Made by a program: the position numbers and the translations under genes. Below, one piece after another: positions 1 through 9,459 of a DNA stretch of 64,000 nucleotides (within the stretch, counting starts at the first letter, position 1; the number at the start of each line of letters is the position of its first letter). The notes beneath the pieces are model-generated. The model was not told the origin of the DNA. It made no database searches and was given only the letters and a program-made list of their open reading frames with translations. The stretch is from an uncultured Saprospiraceae bacterium. Lineage in GTDB: Bacteria; Bacteroidota; Bacteroidia; Chitinophagales; Saprospiraceae. The DNA lies in assembly GCA_937959275.1 (NCBI GenBank), contig CALGLU010000022.1:1-64000 (forward strand), written 5' to 3'.

Positions 1-52
1 CGCTAGCATTGGGCTATTCGATATGTATGCTTATTATTGTTCAAAATTAATG

Positions 53-138
53 AAACCGCCCAGTACGTAAGGCGTACGCTGGGTGGTGTGAGAGGACGAA
101 ACGACCAATTTTATTATTGCTCGTTTCTCCTACTCGAT
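53..138 (+). mobile_element. 3' end of a group II intron (domains V and VI)
   Basis: A helix forms between ACCGCCCAG and CTGGGTGGT (one G-T pair). It is followed by a short upper helix TACG/CGTA and a two-base CG bulge on the 3' side, which is the layout of group II intron domain V. GTGTGAGAGG then leads into a second helix (AGGACGAAACGA with TCGTTTCTCCT) that fits domain VI. The segment ends in CCTACTCGAT, which resembles 3' termini I know from Bacteroidota group II introns. The intron-encoded reverse transcriptase would lie to the left, outside the window. The 3' boundary at about 138 is estimated from this resemblance. Confidence 0.7.
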
Positions 139-392
139 TGTTTGTTGAAGCTCTTCATTTTTTTGATCGAAACCGAAGACAGTATTCTATAGAAAACAAT
201 TTGCTTATTTCTATTCCTTTTTGGACTGGTCCACTGTTGGGTCCAATCTCAATGTGAATATCACAGATGAGTTTATATTGCCATTGTGGTGCATGTTCGA
301 TGTATAGGTGCAAAATTTGGTCTTTAATAATTCTTTGCTATCTTGGGATTAAAGACAACGACCAACTTTATTAATCTATTAAAACAATATGC

Positions 393-1199
393 ATGAAATT
401 TTCATTAACAACGAGTTTAGTACTATGTGTTTCTATTTGCTTTGGGCAATATAATTATGGGCTTGAAGTGGAGCAGCAGGATGCCAAAATTGAAGGAAAG
501 CTGAATTTGGTAGATGGTATAAGTTCTGTTTTTATTGGTGCCAATGCAGGTATAAATGATGATGGCAGTAATAATCAAAATACAGTAGTCGGTACAAATG
601 CAGGTTCATCAATAACAACTAGGTCTTATAATGCATTTTTTGGGTATAACGCGGGTATCAATAGTACGGGTGGACAAAACACTTTAATAGGCTCTTTTTC
701 GGGAGAGAAGCTTACTTCTGGGTTCAGTAATACTTTCATAGGACATTATAGTGGATTAAGAAGTACTACAGGTATTAGTAATGTCATGATAGGTACGTTC
801 GCTGGGAGTGCAATTGACGGAGGTAGCAATAATACTATTATTGGAAATTCCGCAGGACCATCATCAGGACAAGGAACAATTGGATTTGGAAATAATAATG
901 TGTTCATTGGGCATTTGGCAGGTAGTTTTCTAACTAAAAATGATAGTAATAAACTCGTCGTTGAATCTTTGGCTCAGAACCAAACGACATACCCCTTAAT
1001 TTATGGCGAATTCGATAATAATTTACTCAGAGTTAACGGCACTCTCCACATCTCGGAAACCGCAAAACTAGAGCCTCAATCTGGTCCACCGTCAACATGC
1101 ACCACAGCAGCAGAATATGGACTCATGTATTATGATAGCTCAGTGACTCCAAATAAATTAAGGCTTTGTTCTGATACGGGATGGAATGATTTGAACTGA
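393..1199 (+). CDS. secreted protein with NAG/G-rich beta-roll-like repeats
   Basis: The 268-residue product starts with a Sec signal peptide ending near CFGQ. Residues 45-185 carry repeats of the form N-T-x-x-G-x-x-A/S-G (for example NTVVGTNAG and NTLIGSFSG). Such repeats occur in surface proteins of Bacteroidota, often N-terminal to endosialidase-type chaperone domains and resembling trimeric adhesin heads. No S74 chaperone domain follows here. The C-terminus has a short segment (CTTAAEYGLMYYDSS, then LRLCSDTGWNDL) of the kind seen in phage-tail-like and surface proteins of this phylum. A surface or secreted role is inferred, and no enzymatic motif is visible. It stands alone, 255 bases after the intron remnant. 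Confidence 0.75.
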   Translation: MKFSLTTSLVLCVSICFGQYNYGLEVEQQDAKIEGKLNLVDGISSVFIGANAGINDDGSNNQNTVVGTNAGSSITTRSYNAFFGYNAGINSTGGQNTLIGSFSGEKLTSGFSNTFIGHYSGLRSTTGISNVMIGTFAGSAIDGGSNNTIIGNSAGPSSGQGTIGFGNNNVFIGHLAGSFLTKNDSNKLVVESLAQNQTTYPLIYGEFDNNLLRVNGTLHISETAKLEPQSGPPSTCTTAAEYGLMYYDSSVTPNKLRLCSDTGWNDLN

Positions 1200-1335
1200 T
1201 TGCCTCACAGCGTATCCGATTCTAGTGGCGTTGCGAAAACAGTAAAATGAGTATGAAGAGTCGTGAGAGCGAAGAGGTTCATTCGCGATTCTGTGAGAGG
1301 CTTAGGCATTGAGAGTTCCCTTTGTGTAGTCGATT

Positions 1336-2163
1336 TTATTCTTCGATCTCATCTTCACAGAGCACAAGCCTTATTTCCAAAGTTTCATTTTTGTAATTCT
1401 TATAATTCAATTCCACAAAACCATAATCTTTATTGAATTTATAATTTAGGTAAGATATTCCAAAAGGAAATTTAGATTTGGATTTAATTTTCCAGCATTC
1501 AATTTGACCACTCTTTAGGGTAAATGAATCTCTTTTTATTACCTCATATTCGCTTACTCCAGAAGAATTTGCCCATTCACCAAAAAAGTTATTTATGTTT
1601 AATGTTGATTCCCATTGCTTTCCTATTTCTAATGGAAGTTCTATCTCTGGAAAAGGAGCAACTTCTGTAAATTTATATTGATTGTGTCTCATTGGATGAA
1701 TCCAAACTTTTTCCACGTTTTCAATAATTCCTTCTTCTGCTTTATTTACCCATCTTTGATAAGTTGGATTTAAAGTATGACTTGCTAGCTTGATTGAATC
1801 TTCTTTGTAGTTTTCGTAAATGTATGTTACTCTATCTTGACGTTCAGGTGCAAACTGGATTCTTTCACCTGAAGGAATTAGTTTGATTTTATTATCTGAT
1901 AAGGTGTTTCCTGTATCGTCTTTATAGGTTGCCTGATAAATATAATTTTTTCCTTTTTTGAATATATTTCTGACTTTAAGAGTCTTGTTTTCATATGGTT
2001 CAAACCACAATGTATCTTCTGTTTCATGAACTAATTCTCCTCTAAAAATATCATATAAAGTATCTTGTTCAACTTTATTATCTATTTGTTTATCATCATT
2101 GACCGATGATGAGCAGCCTAAAATTATTGTAAACAAAATTAAATTGAAAGTAGTCTTTTTCAT
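1336..2163 (-). CDS. hypothetical lipoprotein
   Basis: The 275-residue protein has a lipoprotein signal: KK start, hydrophobic stretch, lipobox LGCSS with Cys at about residue 17. It is therefore probably exported and lipid-anchored. The mature part is rich in Lys, Glu, Tyr and Trp, with no membrane segment or catalytic motif I recognise. It is mostly beta-strand-like in pattern. It lies downstream of another minus-strand hypothetical gene, separated by 78 bases that contain an inverted repeat (CAACGTA at 2183, TACGTTG at 2204) and the palindrome CAGCATGCTG (2218-2227). The function is unknown. Confidence 0.7.
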   Translation of the reverse strand: MKKTTFNLILFTIILGCSSSVNDDKQIDNKVEQDTLYDIFRGELVHETEDTLWFEPYENKTLKVRNIFKKGKNYIYQATYKDDTGNTLSDNKIKLIPSGERIQFAPERQDRVTYIYENYKEDSIKLASHTLNPTYQRWVNKAEEGIIENVEKVWIHPMRHNQYKFTEVAPFPEIELPLEIGKQWESTLNINNFFGEWANSSGVSEYEVIKRDSFTLKSGQIECWKIKSKSKFPFGISYLNYKFNKDYGFVELNYKNYKNETLEIRLVLCEDEIEE

Positions 2164-2241
2164 TTTTTATTCTTCATGCAGTCAACGTACTTGTGTATTG
2201 GTATACGTTGCGATCGGCAGCATGCTGTCATAGCACTTTGT

Positions 2242-2940
2242 TTACATCTCGTTTTTTCTTTTATATCTACTAGATTCACTATCATAAAACCAGTGCATGT
2301 CTTCATATTCCCATTCTTCGAATTTATTCATGTCATCTGTGTAATCATCAATAAAATAAGTGAATTTCATTCCTTCAAATAGTGCTTTCGGAATTTCTCC
2401 CATTTTTAATGTAGCGAACGATATTATTTCTTCTATCGTTTTTCCTTTATTAGCAAAATCATAAATAATTTCAGTTGGAAAGGAACTGTCTACACAATAG
2501 ACAACTTTATTTTGATTCAGTTTTTTGGCAATCCAACGATTCATACTTAATAATGAATTAGCTATATCTGGATCCTTAAGACAACTATATCTATACCATG
2601 GGGAATGTTCAATTATTAAAGTGTTTTCATATACTTTAATTGTTCCGAAAAATGATTCTATTTGATTGTTTAAGAGTAAACCAGTTGAATAGTCTGGTTC
2701 GGAATCCCATTCAGTCCATATTTGCTTGAGAGTTTCTTCTTTCATATTAAAGTTATCCCTCCATTTAGCTTCTTCATTTTTGCAACAATGTTCAATGATA
2801 TACTCTTCTTTCCATATTTTGCGTAACCCTTCAAGTCTCAATAATCTCAACTCATTCCAAGAATCGATTTCTTCTGGAAATTTAATTAATTCACTTGCGC
2901 TTTTCTCGTGCTTAATTATCCCAACTAAATTAACTCCCAT
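2242..2940 (-). CDS. hypothetical protein, 232 aa
   Basis: This is a soluble, acidic and tryptophan-rich product without signal peptide or membrane segment. I recognise no family. Motifs such as WRDNFNMKEETLKQIW and WEYEDMHWFYDSES suggest a compact cytoplasmic protein, possibly of the small immunity-protein type, but that is a guess. The ATG at 2940 overlaps the end of the upstream small frame (2925-3113) by 16 bases, so the two are probably translated together. Confidence 0.6.
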   Translation of the reverse strand: MGVNLVGIIKHEKSASELIKFPEEIDSWNELRLLRLEGLRKIWKEEYIIEHCCKNEEAKWRDNFNMKEETLKQIWTEWDSEPDYSTGLLLNNQIESFFGTIKVYENTLIIEHSPWYRYSCLKDPDIANSLLSMNRWIAKKLNQNKVVYCVDSSFPTEIIYDFANKGKTIEEIISFATLKMGEIPKALFEGMKFTYFIDDYTDDMNKFEEWEYEDMHWFYDSESSRYKRKNEM

Positions 2941-3113
2941 TTTTCGATGGTTTTACTTTTCTCATTTTTCACGTCGGTTTTAAATATTTGTCTTAGTTGA
3001 TGGTTTTCATTTTTTAATGAAACTTGTTTATAATACGGCTCTCCCATCATTTCGTCCTCTTTTTCTCCTCTCCAACCAAAGCTAACTTTATCCAAAGGGC
3101 TCTTTATTGACAT
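2925..3113 (-). CDS. small hypothetical protein, 62 aa
   Basis: This short, charged product (many Lys and Glu) has an ATG start at 3113. It overlaps the next minus-strand gene by 16 bases, which suggests translational coupling. No homology is recognised. It could also be the remnant of a longer gene. Support comes only from the open frame and the overlap. Confidence 0.4.
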   Translation of the reverse strand: MSIKSPLDKVSFGWRGEKEDEMMGEPYYKQVSLKNENHQLRQIFKTDVKNEKSKTIEKWELI

Positions 3114-3148
3114 AATGCACTACTTTTCCAATAAGCTTACGTTGATAA

Positions 3149-3796
3149 TCAAAACGCTAACCTAATCATATCAAGATTCTTAATCTCTTGCACACTACAA
3201 ACCATCCCAACAAAGCCATCCCCTACATCTATTTCTCTCAAAAACCATGTCTTCCCATCAATCACAAATTGATCAGAGGAGACATCAAGTTCAATTTGAT
3301 GCAGATAACTCAGATTCAATCCAAGAGCTTTTATAATACTTTCTTTTCTTGTCCAGAACCAATAAAACCTCTGCAGAGGATTATCGGCATTCTGTATGAC
3401 ATGCCACTCATTTGGCGTAAATGACGAAGTGAAATCATCAAAGTCAATTGGCTTAACTGCTTCTATATCTACACCAATAGGACCACTCCTAGAAAAAGCA
3501 CAAACAACTTGATTGTCTGAATGTGAAATATTAAAGTCAATGCCAGGTAGGTCAGGTTTCCCATTAGCCAAGAGTGTAATGTCTTCTAAAGAATCATCTA
3601 CATTGAATGTAGCTAACCCATGCATTAAGAGCAACCGACCGATGACATAATTATAGGCACTCAATTCAGACTTGTAGCGCATGGCTCTAGCATGCAAAGA
3701 AGTAGGTAAGCGCTCCAGCAGCTGACCCAGTGATTTCTGTTGAATCAATGGCTTCGTATCAGCCGTAAAAATTGTCAGATCTAGTAAATCCTTCAT
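3149..3796 (-). CDS. pfaE: Sfp-type 4'-phosphopantetheinyl transferase (PfaE)
   Basis: The enzyme transfers the 4'-phosphopantetheine arm of coenzyme A to the active serine of acyl carrier proteins, which is essential for the four ACP domains of the neighbouring PfaA. The Sfp/AcpT signature is visible: GKPDLPGIDFNISHS (residues 79-93), GVDIE (108-112, magnesium-binding Asp and Glu) and WTRKES (148-153, with the catalytic Glu and Lys). Its 215 residues match the family. The gene is divergent from the TetR gene and the PUFA operon, with a 176-base shared intergenic region. Linkage makes the PUFA synthase the obvious substrate, although it could serve other carrier proteins. Confidence 0.85.
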   Translation of the reverse strand: MKDLLDLTIFTADTKPLIQQKSLGQLLERLPTSLHARAMRYKSELSAYNYVIGRLLLMHGLATFNVDDSLEDITLLANGKPDLPGIDFNISHSDNQVVCAFSRSGPIGVDIEAVKPIDFDDFTSSFTPNEWHVIQNADNPLQRFYWFWTRKESIIKALGLNLSYLHQIELDVSSDQFVIDGKTWFLREIDVGDGFVGMVCSVQEIKNLDMIRLAF

Positions 3797-3972
3797 TCAA
3801 ATCAACATGTGCAAAAACTCTTTAATGCTTTACTCACTCATTCTCAATCCGTGGGAAATTAAAAGTAATGATTAATTCAAATAGAGACATAAAATCAAAA
3901 AGTAATTGCTTTCTTTGTGCGGTACTGAGGAAACTATAATATTACCACAAGTGTTAAATCGTATTATTTAGA

Positions 3973-4590
3973 ATGGTTACTAAGGAGATTATTATCGAAA
4001 CCGCGACTCAATTGTTCATGGAACATGGCGTAAAAACCGTCACAATTGACAGGATAGTCAAGGAGCTCCGAACATCTAAGCGTACGATTTATAGCCATTT
4101 TGAGGATAAAGTATCCTTGTTAACTGCTTGTCTTGATGTCTACAATGTCAAAATCTGTGCTGAAAACGATGAGATCATACAATCAGCAAGTAATGTCCTC
4201 GAAGCAATGGGACATCTACATCAAAAGATTGTTCGTCGATCCTATCTAGTCAACCCTAATTTTTTTGGAGACATTATTCATTATTATCCTGGACTGTTGA
4301 ATGAGTCCTATCAGAGATATGACAACTATGCCCATAGACAATTAGTGCAGTTAGCAGACGCCGGAATTAAGGACGGCATTTTTCAAGAAGACATGGATGT
4401 AGAGGTTGTCGGCAAGACCGTGTTGCAATTGCTAAAATTATTGAAAGACAATAGCATATTTCCTGTTACTGAATTCAGTAAAGAGCGGTTGACATTCGGC
4501 ATTATGGTTCCTTATTTACGTGGACTTTGTACCATAAAGGGAATTGAATTACTCCACATCCAAGAAGAATTATTTAGAGTGTCTATTTGA
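3973..4590 (+). CDS. TetR/AcrR family transcriptional regulator
   Basis: The 205-residue regulator has an N-terminal TetR helix-turn-helix at about residues 5-50, including ATQLFMEHGVKTVTIDRI and TSKRTIYSHFEDK. The C-terminal ligand-binding half is variable, as is normal for the family. The gene sits 40 bases upstream of pfaA on the same strand and is divergent from pfaE, so it is well placed to be cotranscribed with the synthase and to control the divergent promoter region 3797-3972. TetR proteins near fatty acid genes often sense acyl-CoA or fatty acids. A fatty acid ligand is inference here. Confidence 0.85.
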   Translation: MVTKEIIIETATQLFMEHGVKTVTIDRIVKELRTSKRTIYSHFEDKVSLLTACLDVYNVKICAENDEIIQSASNVLEAMGHLHQKIVRRSYLVNPNFFGDIIHYYPGLLNESYQRYDNYAHRQLVQLADAGIKDGIFQEDMDVEVVGKTVLQLLKLLKDNSIFPVTEFSKERLTFGIMVPYLRGLCTIKGIELLHIQEELFRVSI

Positions 4591-4630
4591 AGTCGTTGAA
4601 GTTGTCGTGATATAATTAAACAAACATTGA

Positions 4631-7600
4631 ATGAATATAAATTCGTCTTTAAAGAAAACTCCGATTGCAGTTATAGGTTTATCAGCGATGTTTGCTGACT
4701 CAAAAAATATCGAAGAGTATTGGACTAACATCATTCAATCAAAAGATAGTATCAAAGATGTGCCTGCTAGTCGCTGGTTGATTGATGACTACTACGATGA
4801 AGATATGTTTGCGCCAGATAAGACCTATTGTAAGCGAGGAGGATTTCTGCCCGAGATAGATTTTAATCCAATGGAGTTTGGTCTACCTCCTAATATATTA
4901 GAAGTGACGGATGCCTCACAGCTCCTAGGGCTAGTCGCTGCAAGAGATGCGTTAGAGGATGCTGGATATGGCCGAACATCAGAGAAATTCACGAAAGCAC
5001 TTAAGGAAAAAACAGGTGTATTACTCGGTGTAGGCGGAGGACAAAAATTGATCACTCCTCTGCTGACAAGACTACAATATCCGATTTGGGAACGAGCCTT
5101 GCGCGCCTGCAATGTTGCAGAGGATGACATTCCAAAGATTATAGAGAAAATGAAGAGTGCCTATGTAGGCTGGAATGAAAATTCGTTTCCAGGGCTATTA
5201 GGCAATGTGATTTCTGGTCGGATCACCAACCGCTTTGACTTAGGTGGCATCAATAGTGTCGTCGATGCAGCTTGTGCCGCTTCGTTAAGTGCCATCAAAA
5301 TGTCCTTAAGCGAATTAGTGGAAGGACGATGTGATATGATGTTGACTGGTGGGGTCGATACGGATAATTCTCCATTCATGTATATGTCCTTTAGTAAGAC
5401 GCCAGCATTTTCTAAATCTGGCAATATCAGTCCGTTTAGCGATGCCGCGGATGGGATGTTGATCGGAGAAGGGCTGGGCATGCTCGTCTTAAAGAGACTA
5501 GAAGACGCCGAGCGTGATGGAGATCAAATCTATGCCGTTATAAAAGGAGTCGGCACGTCTAGTGATGGTCGATTTAAATCAGTCTATGCACCACGTCCAG
5601 CTGGTCAAGCACTAGCCATGAATCGTGCCTATGAGGATGCAGGTTATGCACCAGATACTGTTGGTCTATTAGAAGCACATGGTACTGGTACAGGAGCAGG
5701 TGACCCGACAGAGTTTACATCTATGCAGATGGTCTTTGGTGCCAATAATCCACAAAAGCAACATATTGCCTTAGGTTCAGTCAAGTCACAAATTGGGCAT
5801 ACCAAATCGGCTGCAGGTGCTGCCGGGATTATAAAGGCCGTACTAGCCTTACACCATAAAGTACTGCCTCCCACAATTAATGTGGAGCAACCCAACTCAA
5901 AATTTGACATAGAAGAGTCTGCCATTTATATCAATACAGAAGCTCGCCCGTGGTTGACCAACGGACATCCTCGTCGATCAGGCGTCAGTGCATTTGGATT
6001 TGGCGGTATCAATGTTCATATCACCATGGAAGAATACCAAGGTCAGGTCAAAGAGCAATATCGACTGCACGAACCCTATAAAACAATATTCCTACAGGCC
6101 GCCAGCCCAACGGAATTGCTAACGCTCAGCAATGACATCATCAATCAATTAAATGGCTCAGAAGGCGATGCAGCCTTCAATCAATTGGTCGTGGAAAGTA
6201 AAACCATATCTCTTCTTAAACAAAACGCAAGAATTGGTTTTGTAGCGACGTCCAAGGCCGAATGTATTGATCTGCTTAACGCTGGCATAACGCAAGGCTT
6301 TTCTACAGAGGCCTGGGATCATCCAAAGGGGATTTACTATAGATCATCCGGACTAGATATCAATAAGAATAAAGTGGTTGCCTTATTTGCAGGACAAGGA
6401 TCACAATATATAGGCATGGGCAAAGAAATGGCCAATGCGTTTCCTTCGCTAGCAAAATCATTTCAACAGGTAGATACATTATACCAAACCACAGGTGCTC
6501 AGCCATTATCAAAAACTATATTCCCAATACCTGCCTTTAGTCGAGAAGAAAAAGCTCAGCAGCAAAAGCAATTGACACAGACGCAGTTTGCTCAGCCAGC
6601 TATCGGTGCATTAAGCATGGGGCAATATAAGACCCTGCAAAACGCAGGCTTTTCTCCAGACTTTACGGCTGGACATAGCTTTGGCGAATTGACAGCTCTT
6701 TGGGCTGCAGACGTCTACGATGACGAGTGCTTTTTAAACCTAGCGAAGACTAGAGGAGAAGCCATGGCAATTGACAATCCCAATGCGGATGCAGGCACCA
6801 TGCTCGCCGTAAAAGATTCTCGACAGAATGTAGCCGCTGCAATTCAGAATATAGCTGGCGTTCTTATAGCAAATGTAAATTCAAATCAGCAAGTTGTACT
6901 TGGTGGCAGTACTGCTGCAATTAAGTCGGCAGAAGAGCAACTTAAGGCAAGCGGATTTTCAGTTGTCCCTCTGCCCGTTGCAGCAGCATTTCATACGGAG
7001 TTTGTCAAACATGCTCAGGCACCGTTTTCAAAGTTTGTAACTAAACAGAAATTTAAATCTCCTCAAATACCTGTGTATTCTAACACAACTGGAGATGTCT
7101 ATCCTGAAGGGATTAGAGAGCTTAAATCAATTCTAAAAAATCAAATTTTAAATCCTGTTTTATTTAAAAATCAAATTGATAATCTTTATGATGCAGGCGG
7201 TCGAGTCTTTATAGAGTTTGGCCCAAAAGGCATATTGACAAATTTAGTCCACAATATTCTAGAGGGTAAAGAACATTATGCCATTGCCATAAATGCACGC
7301 GCAAAGAAAGACAGTGATTTATTATTTCGTCAAGCGACAGTACAAATGCAAGTACTCGGCATTGAGCTAACCAATGTTGACCCATACAAAAAAGAACTTG
7401 TACCGCTCCCTCCTAAGTCACAATTGACTGTCGCGCTGAGTGGCAACAATTTTGTCTCAGCAGCAACCCAGAAAGCTCATCATGATCTGATGACTGATGG
7501 TTTTAAAATTTCAGGAGGAGAAACAAAAGTTGTTGAAAAAATTGTCACTGTTGAAAAAACAGTAGAAGTCCCTACACAACATGGATCCAATTTCCAAACC

Positions 7601-9370
7601 GAAAATGAAGAAGAAATCATGAACAAAGAATTATATACATTACTCCACGCCACGATAGATTCATTCAAAACAAATCAAACGAAATCTCTAGAGATTTTTG
7701 AACGATTTATGAATGAACAAAATCAGCAGTCACAGCAATTGTTGACTATTCTATCCCAACAAATGAATGGTGGGAACGGAACTATACAACAACAATCACC
7801 ACTGATTGCAAATGGTCTGAATACACAGATACAGAATGTATCACAGGCGAGTAACGGAACAAATGGGACCTATGCAAGCTCAAGTTCAAATGGATCTAAC
7901 GGACATGTACATGTAAGTGCACCGATAGCCACTCCCATTACTCCAATCGTCGCTCAAGTGTCGGCTCCATTTATTGGCAACGGAGCACATCCCGCCGCTA
8001 GCAATGGCAGCATGGATATAAATAAACTAACAACATCATTGCTCCAAGTCGTCAGCGAGAAGACAGGCTATCCAGCAGAGATGTTGGAACTGAATATGGA
8101 TATGGAAGCCGACCTCGGGATTGACTCGATTAAGCGTGTAGAAATATTCGGCGCCTTGACAAAGCTGCATCCAGAAATGTCTGGCATCAATCCGAATGAA
8201 TTGAAAGAGTTAAGAACCTTGCAGGAGATTGTCAGCTTCGTGACTGGTAATAGTGGCATTAGCACAGCAAGCAACGTGGCAACTCCTGTCGTCGCTCAAG
8301 TGTCTATTCCGGTTGAACAAGTGTCGACTTCATCGAATGGCAGCGCAGCACATCCAGCCGCTAGCAATGGCAGCATGGACATAAATAAACTAACAACATC
8401 ATTACTCCAAGTTGTCAGCGAAAAGACAGGCTATCCAGCAGAGATGTTGGAGCTCAATATGGATATGGAAGCTGACCTAGGTATTGATTCGATTAAGCGT
8501 GTGGAAATATTCGGCGCCTTGACAAAGCTACATCCAGAAATGTCTGGCATCAATCCCAATGAATTGAAAGAGTTAAGGACATTGCAGGAGATCGTCAGCT
8601 TTGTGACTGGCAATAGTGGCATAAGCGCAAGCACCAATGTGGCAACTCCAGTAGTCGCTCAAGTGTCAGTTCCTGTAGCTCAAGTATCGGCTACACCGAA
8701 TGGCAACGGAACACATACAGCCTCTAGCAATGGCACAATGGATATAAATAAACTAAAGACATCATTACTCCAAGTTGTCAGTGAAAAGACTGGCTATCCA
8801 GCAGAGATGTTGGAGCTCAATATGGATATGGAAGCCGACCTAGGTATTGATTCGATTAAGCGTGTAGAAATATTTGGAGCCTTGACAAAGCTACATCCAG
8901 AAATGTCTGGAATCAATCCGAATGAATTGAAAGAGTTAAGGACATTGCAGGAGATCGTCAGCTTCGTGACTGGTAATAGTGGCATCAGCGCAACCACCAA
9001 TGTGGCAACTCCAGTAGTCGCTCAAGTGTCAGTTCCTGTAGCTCAAGTATCGGCTACACCGAATGGCAACGGAACAGATCCAGCCATAAGCAATGGCACA
9101 ATGGATTTGAGTAAACTAACGACATCATTGCTCCAAGTCGTCAGCGAGAAGACAGGCTATCCAGCAGAGATGTTGGAGCTCAATATGGATATGGAAGCCG
9201 ACCTTGGCATCGATTCGATTAAGCGTGTAGAAATATTCGGCGCCTTGACAAAACTACATCCAGAAATGTCTGGCATCAATCCGAATGAATTGAAAGAATT
9301 GAGAACCTTGGCTGAAATTGTTTCTTTTGTTAGTGAAAGCGGTAAAAAAAAAATGATAGCGCAAGCTTAA
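4631..9370 (+). CDS. pfaA: PUFA synthase PfaA, KS-MAT-4xACP part (0-frame product)
   Basis: This is the first subunit of an iterative polyketide-type synthase making long-chain polyunsaturated fatty acids. Domains in order: ketosynthase (residues about 10-455, active Cys215 in VVDAACAASL, His motifs EAHGTGTG and GSVKSQIGH); malonyl-CoA acyltransferase (about 575-900, FAGQGSQ and Ser683 in GHSFGE); a coiled Gln/Asn-rich linker; four ACP domains, each with DLGIDSIKR and pantetheinylated Ser at 1166, 1287, 1408 and 1529. The frame ends at 9370, nine codons after the last serine-rich linker begins. Typical PfaA continues into a ketoreductase. Here that domain is in the -1 frame beginning at the A10 run 9344-9353, so this 1579-residue product is probably either a truncated form or the N-terminal part of a frameshifted fusion. 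Confidence 0.93.
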   Translation: MNINSSLKKTPIAVIGLSAMFADSKNIEEYWTNIIQSKDSIKDVPASRWLIDDYYDEDMFAPDKTYCKRGGFLPEIDFNPMEFGLPPNILEVTDASQLLGLVAARDALEDAGYGRTSEKFTKALKEKTGVLLGVGGGQKLITPLLTRLQYPIWERALRACNVAEDDIPKIIEKMKSAYVGWNENSFPGLLGNVISGRITNRFDLGGINSVVDAACAASLSAIKMSLSELVEGRCDMMLTGGVDTDNSPFMYMSFSKTPAFSKSGNISPFSDAADGMLIGEGLGMLVLKRLEDAERDGDQIYAVIKGVGTSSDGRFKSVYAPRPAGQALAMNRAYEDAGYAPDTVGLLEAHGTGTGAGDPTEFTSMQMVFGANNPQKQHIALGSVKSQIGHTKSAAGAAGIIKAVLALHHKVLPPTINVEQPNSKFDIEESAIYINTEARPWLTNGHPRRSGVSAFGFGGINVHITMEEYQGQVKEQYRLHEPYKTIFLQAASPTELLTLSNDIINQLNGSEGDAAFNQLVVESKTISLLKQNARIGFVATSKAECIDLLNAGITQGFSTEAWDHPKGIYYRSSGLDINKNKVVALFAGQGSQYIGMGKEMANAFPSLAKSFQQVDTLYQTTGAQPLSKTIFPIPAFSREEKAQQQKQLTQTQFAQPAIGALSMGQYKTLQNAGFSPDFTAGHSFGELTALWAADVYDDECFLNLAKTRGEAMAIDNPNADAGTMLAVKDSRQNVAAAIQNIAGVLIANVNSNQQVVLGGSTAAIKSAEEQLKASGFSVVPLPVAAAFHTEFVKHAQAPFSKFVTKQKFKSPQIPVYSNTTGDVYPEGIRELKSILKNQILNPVLFKNQIDNLYDAGGRVFIEFGPKGILTNLVHNILEGKEHYAIAINARAKKDSDLLFRQATVQMQVLGIELTNVDPYKKELVPLPPKSQLTVALSGNNFVSAATQKAHHDLMTDGFKISGGETKVVEKIVTVEKTVEVPTQHGSNFQTENEEEIMNKELYTLLHATIDSFKTNQTKSLEIFERFMNEQNQQSQQLLTILSQQMNGGNGTIQQQSPLIANGLNTQIQNVSQASNGTNGTYASSSSNGSNGHVHVSAPIATPITPIVAQVSAPFIGNGAHPAASNGSMDINKLTTSLLQVVSEKTGYPAEMLELNMDMEADLGIDSIKRVEIFGALTKLHPEMSGINPNELKELRTLQEIVSFVTGNSGISTASNVATPVVAQVSIPVEQVSTSSNGSAAHPAASNGSMDINKLTTSLLQVVSEKTGYPAEMLELNMDMEADLGIDSIKRVEIFGALTKLHPEMSGINPNELKELRTLQEIVSFVTGNSGISASTNVATPVVAQVSVPVAQVSATPNGNGTHTASSNGTMDINKLKTSLLQVVSEKTGYPAEMLELNMDMEADLGIDSIKRVEIFGALTKLHPEMSGINPNELKELRTLQEIVSFVTGNSGISATTNVATPVVAQVSVPVAQVSATPNGNGTDPAISNGTMDLSKLTTSLLQVVSEKTGYPAEMLELNMDMEADLGIDSIKRVEIFGALTKLHPEMSGINPNELKELRTLAEIVSFVSESGKKKMIAQA
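8012..9340 (+). repeat. four tandem ACP-coding repeats, 363-base period
   Basis: Units start at ATG GAT codons 8012, 8375, 8738 and 9101, exactly 363 bases (121 codons) apart. The ACP cores are nearly identical in protein sequence and very similar in DNA. The linkers between them (Ala/Val/Ser/Asn-rich, with VATPVVAQVS) vary more. The last unit ends in a different linker leading to the A10 run. Such repeats allow unequal recombination that would change ACP number. Confidence 0.9.
9344..9353 (+). other. A10 run, candidate -1 frameshift or slippage site inside pfaA
   Basis: Ten adenines follow codon GGT of the pfaA frame. The zero-frame codons AAA AAA preceded by A form the slippery heptamer A AAA AAA. 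After the run, the zero frame reads five more codons (Met-Ile-Ala-Gln-Ala) and stops at 9368-9370. The -1 frame is open from 9346 to the stop at 11889 and reads a Ser/Thr/Asn-rich linker of the same character as the ACP linkers, then the ketoreductase. A weak 5-bp stem (CAGCC 9375-9379, GGCTG 9390-9394) lies downstream. One extra A in the mRNA would give the same fusion. Confidence 0.65.
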
Positions 9371-9459
9371 CAAGCAGCCAACTGAATACGGCTGAGACAA
9401 GCAGCACTACCGATAATGAGAACAAGAAAAACAAGGTAACAACAGGAGCCTTTCATGGC

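Noticed and set aside
2183-2227. Inverted repeat CAACGTA/TACGTTG and palindrome CAGCATGCTG between two minus-strand genes, with TACGTTG again at 3138-3144
   Set aside because: Considered as an integron attC-like site. The core does not fit RYYYAAC/GTTRRRY, no integrase is visible, and only one full copy exists. It remains an unexplained short dyad.
8068-9000. Three almost identical minus-strand frames of 68 codons
   Set aside because: They are reverse reads of the tandem ACP repeats and keep open only because of the repeat.
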